The notes below the pieces were generated by a model. It did not search any database. It worked only from the letters and a program-made list of their open reading frames with translations, and was not told the origin of the DNA. Position numbers and translations under genes: made by a program. From Meandrina meandrites (Eukaryota; Cnidaria; Anthozoa; Scleractinia; Meandrinidae), in assembly GCA_963693305.1 (NCBI GenBank), contig OY855913.1:12180701-12244700 (forward strand): a stretch of DNA of 64,000 nt, given 5' to 3'. Shown here in pieces: positions 55,680-64,000 of the stretch. Each line of letters opens with the position of its first letter. Position 1 is the stretch's first letter.

Positions 55680-58039
55680 TCTTTGCCCTTTGCGTTGATA
55701 TTTAGCTGTTAAAGCTACTCTACAATCCAAGGGTAATTAAGGTTTCATTTTGCACACTTCACTTCACACAGGCACCACTACAAATTCAGTTCTCTGAAAT
55801 CACTGGATTGTCCTGCACATTAAGTTGATTTGACTGTTAAGCAAACTAGACTCATGCATAAACAACTAGTGAAAAACATTTGTTACAGTACTTTAATTCT
55901 GCCAATTTTTGCTGATGTGTTCCAAAGGGGAATGTACATCTTTCTCAATGACTCATTATTGTAATTATAATAATATGTACTACATTATGGTACCTTGACC
56001 AGCCTCTTTTGTCCAAGCTGGGGTTTACCATCTTTATCAACTGGATCTAGAATGACACAGTACTGCCTGTTGTTCAATGTTGTAATATCAACAACTCCAA
56101 CAACCTGAAGCAAGAAAATAAATATCAACAAATCATTCGCAAAAAATTAGGTAATATATAAAGCACCAAACACAAAGATCTAAAAAATATCTAGATTAGA
56201 TCTTGACAATATTCTAGAAAAAAACAATATTGCATGCCTGTTTCTTAACTAAAAAAAATGTTCTGAACATTTCCTTTGTTGGAAGAAATGGCATGTCACA
56301 GATTCAAGGTATTATATATTGCTATTTTTCATTACAAGAAAAAGTAAATATAAACAACAAGTTTATAAATATAACATTTTCATTTCCCAATAGATCTACA
56401 AAAAAAATTATGATTAATAATTAATTATCCAGCAAAATCACACGAAAACCGCCTGATACTTAGCCGACGAGGCCATAGGCCCAGGTGGCTAAAATCATAC
56501 AATATTTTTCACAAGATTGAGTAGGATAATTGTTTTATTATTCATCAAATAGTCAACGAAAAGAATTTTACAGCTAAAAATACTGTGGTTATGTAGTGCT
56601 TTGCGATACTTCAGATGAATTGTCACAACCAGACACGTATATCACAGGAAATCTGTTACATTGGGATAACAGATAATAAGGATGTACAGACCATATATGG
56701 ACATAGTGCGAGCTTGTTGAATAATAATGCAAAATAGTCCTAAAAAGAAATGTCTGAAATAACTCAGTATACCTAGGCAGTCCTATGACAGCATTGCTGG
56801 CATACTGGTGACAAAATGGAACCAGGCATCACAAGGAACCAAGTGTAGGTTGATAAAGTTAAGATATGTGGATTACCTCTTCATACACATTTGGAATGTG
56901 AGCCTCTGTGTCTGCCATGGTGATTAACCACTCTTCTCCATTTTTACGTAGAATACCTTTATCATCTTTGAAAGTCCTTGTGGATCGAAGGTGTAGAGCT
57001 TTCTAAAATTGATCAGGATAGAACAAAAATAAAGGAATAATAACCCTTCAAAATAAAACATGTGAAACAGGTGATAAACCATAGTGCATTATGGTGTTTA
57101 TTGGAACAATCTTAATTTAATACGGTGACACTGAATAAAGACAAACAAATTGGGGAAAAACCTCAAAGACTCAAAGGATAGTACAGAACGCAATGAAACC
57201 AATCAATTGACAGTACAATGCTTTATGTTTTATGTATTTGGTTCCATGGCTTTTTTTTGGTTAGACTTTAAAACACCATGTGCACATGATATACTTAGAA
57301 TTAGTATGCTTTTCTGTACAACCATAACACTGGCCATTGATACTGCACTTTTGTTCATTTGTAACATGATACTTTTATTTTTCTTCCAAACTGTATAACA
57401 TGAAACAATTTGTTTTTGCAAATACTTAAATAAGTACTGTGATATCAATATTGATTGCTTTGCTTTCAACAACAAAGCACAGATGTTGATTGATAAAAGA
57501 AAAGGCTTTTACAGTTTATGAGACACGTAAGGTCACCTTTTCTAATAAGGAAAGAGTGCTGCCATTTTATATGAATAAGTCTTTTGTATGAACTGCTCTG
57601 ACATTTCAAAGTCTAATTTAAAATAATTAATTTGTGGTTTTAACTTGGCACCACAGAGTCTACAGGAATCCTACCACAGGAAGAACATGCCTTGTTCGTA
57701 AGAGTTCCAGACTATAACATATACAGGATAATCTGCACATATATACATGATGTTTAAGTCAATTTAAAAATCAAAGCCAAGGGACGAATACAATATGGCA
57801 AGGGAAATACCAACCAATGGCTGACATATTAATACTTTTAGGTACTAAGTACTGTAACTTGGGTCTCAGTAGTTTTATCTAAAATTCAATGAAGAATCTT
57901 GCAGAGCTCTTCTCACCTTCTCTGTCAAAACATAAGCATCAACGACATCCACAACTTCCTCATAAGCACCTGGCAGGTAAGCCCCAATCTTTTTAACAAG
58001 CCATTCTTCCCCAGCAACACGTAGGTTACTATCACGGTC
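47072..58039 (-). CDS. MVP: major vault protein, N-terminal exons outside the window
   Basis: Twelve exons join in phase: 58039-57917, 57002-56877, 56104-55994, 54507-54376, 54056-53723, 52434-52323, 51265-51068, 50890-50749, 49990-49779, 49158-48915, 47964-47776 and 47203-47072 (TGA), about 684 residues. In order they encode vault repeats ([88 protein letters not shown]). Next comes the shoulder ([56 protein letters not shown]). The long Glu/Ala-rich cap helix ends with [20 protein letters not shown]. The match to vertebrate MVP is strong throughout. MVP forms the 13-MDa vault shell in the cytoplasm. About 150 N-terminal residues are missing. Confidence 0.93.
47253..47540. mobile_element. 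second copy of the TAGAGCAGTTTTCA inverted-repeat family
   Basis: Begins tagagcagttttcacttcga and shares cttagtgattggt, gtgactcgctc and gagttttgattggttcactg with the element at 24021-24305. The right terminus is degraded. It lies in the last MVP intron. Confidence 0.6.
47603..47656. repeat. ATT and ATTA microsatellite
   Basis: About five ATT units are followed by nine TTAA/ATTA units in the last MVP intron. Confidence 0.95.
51525..51732. repeat. foldback repeat with 65-bp arms in an MVP intron
   Basis: Arms 51525-51594 and 51666-51732 pair through aataggccattttacagtt, cctttgaatggtag and gaggctggaggtgacctt. The loop is about 70 bp. Confidence 0.75.
55371..55690 (+). mobile_element. tRNA-derived SINE, second family
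   Basis: The head GACCGATTAGCTCAGTTGGT and GGTCTCGGGTTCAAGCC carry A- and B-box-like promoter phrases. The body holds actcagggtcttaaaataac, gataaggacgataaaccata, gggacgtaaaagaacccaca and gtagggcatgaagttcccgg. It lies in an MVP intron on the opposite strand. Confidence 0.75.
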
Positions 58040-58484
58040 CTGTTTGATACAAGAAGGACAAGAGTGCAAACTAATTAAAATAAATGAGATCAAAGGCTTT
58101 GCGCTGACATCCTCTGTTCATGACAAATGTGGCCAACAATGAACAAGACATTTTTTTCAGTAATTGCTATTGTAAATATTTAATATTCAAGAAACCGCGA
58201 TTACCGCTGTGGACATATTTATTAACAGGGTTCAATTTGTTTTGAGAGTCTTAAATTGTTTTGGGAGTCCATTTTCCCTGTTTATTAACCAAATTGCATG
58301 TCTTTGTAACTTAATAAACATTTTGACAAGTGTAGTTTGCTTACTAAACAAATCTAAATGAGGATAATTTATACCAAACCGCAATGGTCACATCACTACC
58401 CTAGCCTTCGTACCTTCCCAGCACAAGAAATGCCACATTGACGGGCTCCCTTCCTGGCTCCCCGTACAAAATTTTTCCCGAGAT

Positions 58485-58870
58485 CTCACCAAGATTACCA
58501 AGATCTCGGCGAGATTGCCGGCGAGATTGCCGACATCTCGGCGAGATTACCAAGATCTCGCCAAGATGACTAAGATCTCGCCGAGATTACAGAGAATGCC
58601 GAAATCTCGCCGAGATCTCACCGAGATCTCGCTAAGATTTTGCCGAGATTACCGAGATACCGAGATCTCGGCGAGATTGTCAAGATCTCGCCGAGATCTC
58701 GCCAAGATTACCATGATACCGAGATCTCGGTGAGATTGCCAAGACCTCGCCGAGATTTAAATTTTCTCGGTGAGATCTCGAAAGTGAGTATAGAATGCCG
58801 AGGTCTCGGCGAGATATAAACCAAGAACTTGACGAGACTACCGAGATCTCGGGGAGATTATCAAGATTAC
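58485..58870. repeat. left array of palindromic GAGATCTCGGC motifs
   Basis: More than 20 close variants of 'gagatctcggcgagattgcc' occur on both strands, since the motif is nearly self-complementary. Extensive alternative folding is expected. Confidence 0.85.
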
Positions 58871-60334
58871 CACTGTTGTAATCTCACTTGGACTGCTGTG
58901 AATATTTTACGAAAAATATTTCAAGGAGATTGCCGATATCGACAATCCAATATCGCCGGCGATTCCCACTTAAAAATTACTTTCGCTTTCGTTGGCTAAA
59001 CATAAATCTCACTAAAAAATCTGAGAAATGAGCGATGTCTCCTGTTGAAATACCTACTAAAATCATTTTCAAAATTGTTTTTAGTTTGATAAAAAAAGTC
59101 AGTCTCCTGCGTGCCGAGAGTCTACCGATCGGACGCAATGTTTACTTTGTGGCGACAGAGCGGCGGGCGTGAAAGATAAGATTTTTGTTGATTATTTTAA
59201 GATGTTCGTTTCTTTCTATGAAAGAATTAATTAAATGGAAGTATTTCAGATCAAAGCCATACCTTCAAGGACTGATTTCGCACCGTCACTGATAATCTTC
59301 CGATTGAAACTCATAGAGATGAGGCTTCATTTCCCTCTTTAACTCGTTGGACATAGTGAAGCCCCGGGAGTGAACCTTGACATTTTTTCTTTCTTCATTG
59401 TCCGTCCCACCGATGACAAACATAATTTGCGAAGATAAGATAAGACGATAAGAAGATAGATAAGACGTCCGCGGGAAAATTCCCGCCAAGGTCATTAAAT
59501 GAGCAAACCGATTGGTTGATTTAGGTCACGTGCGGCATTGTACACGCCATCCTGTTGAGCAGTTTGTGAGTTCTGTGAACCATGCTTCAAAATGGCTGGA
59601 GAAAATGTTTTATTTCTTTCTTCAAAAGACAAGGACTGATCAGAAGAAAAAGCTGTTTTTGTCAAGAGTTGATGAAAAGGAAGACTGCAGTTGCTGTGTG
59701 GAGTCTGTAGAAATCGTTTGACAACACGAGCGAAACCGTGATTGTGTGAGTTTTACATTTACAATTCACCTTGGACTCAGCTGAAATGCTGAACAAATTT
59801 TGGCAAAAAGGCAAAGCCTCGCAGGGGAGTGCATGAAGACAAACATCTTAAATGAAGGCCATTCAGGTTCAAGCTGTACTTGTTATCGCTTGTTGAACTT
59901 TGATTTGACTTTGAGTTGTCATCGGCCCGGCAGTTAAAATGTGATTTAACGCAAACTCTAAAGAGAGCGACAGAGCTTCTTCATCAGCGCTCAGAGATAG
60001 TTTGGTAGATCAGGTTGTTTGTTGAAGATAGAGGTTAGTTCTTCTTACGTGTAATATTTTGTTCTTTCATTTAGAATCATTTGTTTTCCATAAGCGTCAT
60101 AAGCTTAAGTTTTATATTAATTTTCATACAAATCAGCCTTAACCAAAATACTGCAAATGCTCTCGTGTACTAATTAGAGTTGTGATGTTGTAAACCTGAA
60201 ATTGTGCAAATAAATCAGTAGGCTGTCAGAGACTTGCAGTGGAGTCATATTTCAGTGTGTTCGTTTTGATGTAAGTTACTTCAAAAGCTCCCGAATTTCT
60301 CTGGAAAATGGGAATGTATGCAAGGTGAGACCTT
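58871..60334. other. centre of the inverted-repeat element, no gene recognised
   Basis: A GT donor-like site follows a short minus-strand ATG frame (from about 59325, starting MSFNRKIISDG, donor at about 59266). It could be a first exon of MVP or of another transcript, but it does not match the known MVP N-terminus. Other frames lack domains. Confidence 0.3.
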
Positions 60335-60535
60335 GCCGAGAATCTCGGCGAGATTCTCACTAAATTAGCGTTATCTCGGCGAGATTTTGGCCGCCGAGAT
60401 TTGTTTCTTGGCGAGAATCTCGGCGAGTTTTTGGCCGAGAATCTCAGCGAGATCTCGCCGAGGTAAAATCTCGGCGGCCAAAAGCTTGCCGGGAATCTCG
60501 CCGAGATTCTCGCCGAGATTGGCGAGATCTCGGTT
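60335..60535. repeat. right array of palindromic GAGATTCTCGGC motifs
   Basis: Same motif type as the left array, with about 12 variants over 200 bp (gagaatctcggcgagattct and relatives). Confidence 0.85.
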
Positions 60536-60559
60536 AAAATTTTGTATGGTTCAATACCG

Positions 60560-63500
60560 GAATCTCTTTATACGTTCCATCACTGACATTGCTTCACACG
60601 CATCTTGCCCCATACCCTCTCGCATACCAGGCCCAAATTTGCAAGTTCAGTAGAAAATTCAAAGCATCAGCCTGGTGCATGTGCGATACAGCCTTTCATT
60701 ACATAGCTTCCTCCAATATCACCATGGCCTGGGGTAAAGTAAACGAGCAGCTCTATAATGATATTCTGAAGGAGGAAACCCTCCTGTACTGCATCCATTG
60801 CCACACCTGGCCATCAATTGTACTCTAGGTTGCCCCTAAAGATCAAAGCCTGGTCAGTCTTTTCGTCCCGTCACATCCTCCTCTACCACTCCTTCGTCTG
60901 ACCACTTGGTAGGTCCCTTCCTATGCTTCCACCTCTTCATTAAGCACCAAGCACCCCCAGCAAGCAACCATCTGTTCCGACTTCCACTGGTTTGCTTGCT
61001 CCCACCTCAATTGTCAATTTAAGCACATCTGCAACAAACCAGATTGCAGAGGAAACCACCCTGGCTCCCAGTGCCCTAAAGCACCAAAGCACTAACCCCA
61101 TCATCTTAACTGAACTTAAGCATCTCCCAGACCAAGGTCTTGCTTCAAGCCTTCTCCACAACCTTTAATGGGGCTGCAACCTGCCTACTTTGGTACCCGC
61201 TCTTTTAGGATGACACCTAACTTAAAATCAGCACTCCTGCACACTGACGCTGTTTCAGTGGCCGTGGCAAAAGAGGTGTCTAATGGCCATACTGCTGGAC
61301 CCTTCCAATCACCACCTATAACCAATTTCCAATGCTCCCCCCTTGGGGTAGTGCCAAAGAAGGATGGCACCTGGCACATTATCATGGAACTTTCCTCCCC
61401 ATAAGGCTCTTCAATTAATGACTACATTTCAAAGGAGGACTTTACATTGCACTATGCTACCTTTGATCAAGCTCTCACTTTGGCTGCACACCATGGGAAG
61501 AATGCCCTCATGGGCAAACTGGACATAAAGCATGCTTTCAAAAACACCAATACCCGCCGATAATATTAAGAGATAAAGAATAAATGTAATGCTGAGTAAA
61601 TGCATTGTGTCAATGATATGGACAACAAATGCAAGGAAACGTTGCTGTACTTAATTGTTATATTTCAATATAATTCTATATCATCTTCAGACTAAGGTGA
61701 CAAACAAGTAGCTAGGACTTACATGTAAATACTGAAAGATGGTACATAAGCATTTAAAGCATGCACAAGAAAATACAAAACAAAGATGTTAATGCTTTCC
61801 GACTCAGTTTTCCAGTTCACCTGGAGGACTGTGAGCTTCTTGGCATTCACTGGCAGGGTAACTTCTACATTGATTTTCGCCTTTCCTTTGGCCTTTGTTC
61901 TTCTCCCTACCTCTTTAACTACCTTGGCCAATGCCTTTGAGTGGTTATTGAAGAACAATTACCAGATTCAGGATTTAATGCATGACCTTGACAATTACTT
62001 TACAGTCAGCCATGCCAACTATGTTGAAACAATTACTCGCATGGCCTCTCAGGTGGCCATACCCCTGGCTCCCAACAAGCTAGAAGGTTCCACCACGCGC
62101 TTGGTTTTCCTGGGTATATTGATTGGCATGACTTCCATGAAATGTCGCAAGAGAGAACTTTTGTCTTTGATTGGCAAACTGAATTTTGCTTGTTGGATCA
62201 TCTTTGCAGGCCATATTTCATATTTTTCTACATCGCCTTCCTGACCTCTCCACTTCAGCATGCCTTCTACATCACCATGTTACCTTGAACTGTGAAGGCT
62301 GTCGAGACATCGCTTGGTGGCTCCAGTTTCTCCCCTCTTGGACTGGGTGTGCCATCATACCAGACTCCCACTGGACAAGATCACCTGATTTGGAACCCTT
62401 TAGGGATGCCTCCGGAAGTCTCAGCTATGGCACTTTTACTCGGGTCACTGGATTGCCAACCCCTGACCTCCCATACTCCTGAATGGATCGATTCAGTGGA
62501 AAGCTCTAGCTCTACCCCATTGATCTTGAATGTCTTCTCTGTAGTGGACATTTGCAGTAGTGGACACTTCCTGAGACCCCATCATCATGTACCTTGTCCA
62601 CTCCATATTCTTTAGTGCTGCTACCAACTACTTTACAGTCCTTGTCACTCACATTTTCAGCACCAACAACTCCATTGCTGATTCCTTATCCTGTTTGCAG
62701 ATCTCTTGGTTCCATCAGCTTGCTTCAGCAGCAGATCTGGAACCAACTCCTGTCCCTGAGTCTGCAGTGACCCTTTGGCAGGTCACCTAGCCTTTCTCCA
62801 GTCTCAAGTTATAGCGAACTCAACCCACCACTCATACCAGGCAGGCATTCGTTGATACTCTACTACCTTCCGTGCCTCCAGAGGATGGCAAATTTTCGGC
62901 CACCAAGACCACCCTGCGCTTCTTTGCCGCCAACCTTGGTGACCATGTAAGCTTCAAGACTATCAAGTTATACATGGTGGGAATCTGTTTTGCACACACC
63001 AAAAACAGTCTACCAGACGCCTTTCAGGAAGACCCACTCCTTCATCACCTTCTTCGTGGAATCAAGTGTACCGTTGGCCTGGCATCTAACCAGCGCCTGC
63101 CAGTCACCTTGGCTCTTCTTCTGCAGGTTAAGGAGGAGTGAGCTTGTGCTCCTGACTTCCTACCATCAGACAAGTTAATACTGTGGGTAGCAAATCCATT
63201 AGCTTTCTATGGCTTTCAAGGGTCCAGTGAATTCACATCACCTTCTGCATCTCAATTCAATCCACTTGAACATCTATGCAACACCAATGTCTCCTTTACT
63301 TCTGAAGGGTGCCTCACCTTGCATCTGAAGTCATCTAAGACAGACCCTTATCATCAGAGCTGTTCACTGTTGATCATACCGCCCCATCGTTCTGTCTGCA
63401 CTGTGCAAGCCCTTAGAAAGTCCCTTGCTCTGCGCCCAGTCAGTGAAGCCCCATCCCCACTTTATGTCTTCCTATCTGGCTAATTCCTCACAAGAGCATA

Positions 63501-63960
63501 TGTCACCACCATCCTTCGCACTCTCCTGAAACGTCTAGGTGTACCAACAGAGCTCTATGCATACTGCAGCTTCAGGATTGGAAAAGCTACCTCAGCAGCT
63601 GAAGCTGGTCTGCCCTCTTGGCTCATCCAAACACTTGGAAGGTGGTCAAGAAACTACTTCACCATCCATATTAGAACTCCACCTTCTGTCCTTCAGAGGG
63701 TCCCTGGTCTTTTGGCTGCCACAAGCACTCCAGGACAGGGGAAATGGAAAGCACTACAAGGATGCTACACCCCTAATTTCAAGTAATCATTTAGTTATGC
63801 AGGCAGTATTTGGGATTTAATTTGGGTGCACACCTGCCACTTCTAAATGCAGATAGAAGGCTGGGTGCAACCCTTACCCCACCTTCTCTTTTACTTACTT
63901 CCAGGTGGGGCATGCACCTCACTTGTTGGCTCATCCATTACCTTGCAGGGTGTGTTACTG
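60560..63960 (+). pseudogene. DIRS-like retroelement (RT, RNase H, tyrosine recombinase), decayed
   Basis: Fragments in order: a gag-like end (VNEQLYNDILKEETLLYCI, 60650-60828). Then RT start (FQCSPLGVVPKKDGTWHIIM, 61320-61400) and LMGKLDIKHAF (near 61510). Then RT core (NNYQIQDLMHDLDNYFTV and LAPNKLEGSTTRLVFLGIL, 61950-62130), RNase-H-like phrases (62290-62480), NSIADSLSCLQISWFHQLA and a tyrosine recombinase (62860-63780: TLRFFAANLGDHVSFKTIKL, RIGKATSAAEAGLPSWLIQ). RT plus tyrosine recombinase without an integrase fits DIRS/Ngaro elements. The RT box reads DLDN, not the active xxDD. The recombinase H-x-x-R reads C-S-F-R. An unrelated insert (about 61556-61800) splits the RT, and stops are frequent. 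It is inactive. Confidence 0.8.
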
Positions 63961-64000
63961 CCACACTTATGGCATTGCTCATTGCTAGGGTGTGTTGCTG

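Larger units (their letters stand above)
58465..60546. mobile_element. 2.1 kb inverted-repeat element with CGAGATCTCGGCGAGATT-rich ends
   Basis: The left end TACAAAATTTTTCCCGAGAT and, in reverse complement, the right end TACAAAATTTTAACCGAGAT are the termini. Both ends continue into long runs of self-complementary cgagatctcggcgagatt phrases (58485-58870 and 60335-60535). The 1.4 kb centre carries short frames (59286-59495 minus, 59512-59721 plus) with no recognised domain. It sits in the intron upstream of the first visible MVP exon. Confidence 0.7.

Noticed and set aside
59286..59495. N-terminal exon of MVP
   Set aside because: Neither reading frame resembles the conserved MVP start, the longer frame ends in a stop before the possible donor, and the region lies inside a mobile element.
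62990..63178. Independent genes in 61168-63820
   Set aside because: The short frames are frameshifted pieces of one DIRS-like element.

Overview
The window looks like nuclear DNA of an anthozoan cnidarian, most likely a stony coral. It is AT-rich, its genes have many small GT-AG exons, and it is dense with transposable elements: Penelope-like and DIRS-like retroelement remains, tRNA-derived SINEs and many short inverted-repeat DNA elements. The species cannot be fixed by eye. Three conserved metazoan genes could be assembled exon by exon with consistent splice phases.

(1) KMT5A (SET8/PR-Set7, histone H4K20 monomethyltransferase) lies on the minus strand from 33198 to 11193 in six visible exons. 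Its introns are swollen by elements: a degenerate Penelope RT, a 4.7 kb foldback element filled with minisatellites, a Mu-like, a Harbinger-like and a hAT-like short element, tRNA-like repeats, hammerhead motifs and a Crypton-like ORF. (2) XBP1, the bZIP factor of the unfolded protein response, is on the plus strand at 36258-38748 in four exons. It carries a paired-hairpin IRE1 splice site with a predicted 20-nt unconventional intron, and a perfect ER stress response element about 160 bp before the ATG. (3) MVP (major vault protein) is on the minus strand, 58039 down to 47072, in twelve exons. The N-terminal exons (about 150 residues) are not in the window, probably because the intron upstream holds a 2.1 kb palindromic element and a DIRS retroelement that run almost to the window edge.

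Layout: 1-1.1 kb, 3' exons of an unrecognised coiled-coil gene; 1.1-10.5 kb, gene-poor, with a 3 kb palindromic transposon; 11-36 kb, KMT5A and its element-filled introns; 36-38.8 kb, XBP1; 38.9-45.8 kb, SINE, Penelope-like element, palindromic transposase remnant with a nested insertion, and a TTAA element; 47-58 kb, MVP; 58.4-64 kb, palindromic-repeat element plus DIRS retroelement.

The three recognised genes work in separate pathways (chromatin and cell cycle, ER stress, vault particle) and show no operon-like logic. The most interesting content is the intact IRE1/XBP1 regulatory grammar, the nested architecture of several foldback elements, and hammerhead-ribozyme motifs beside Penelope-like sequences.
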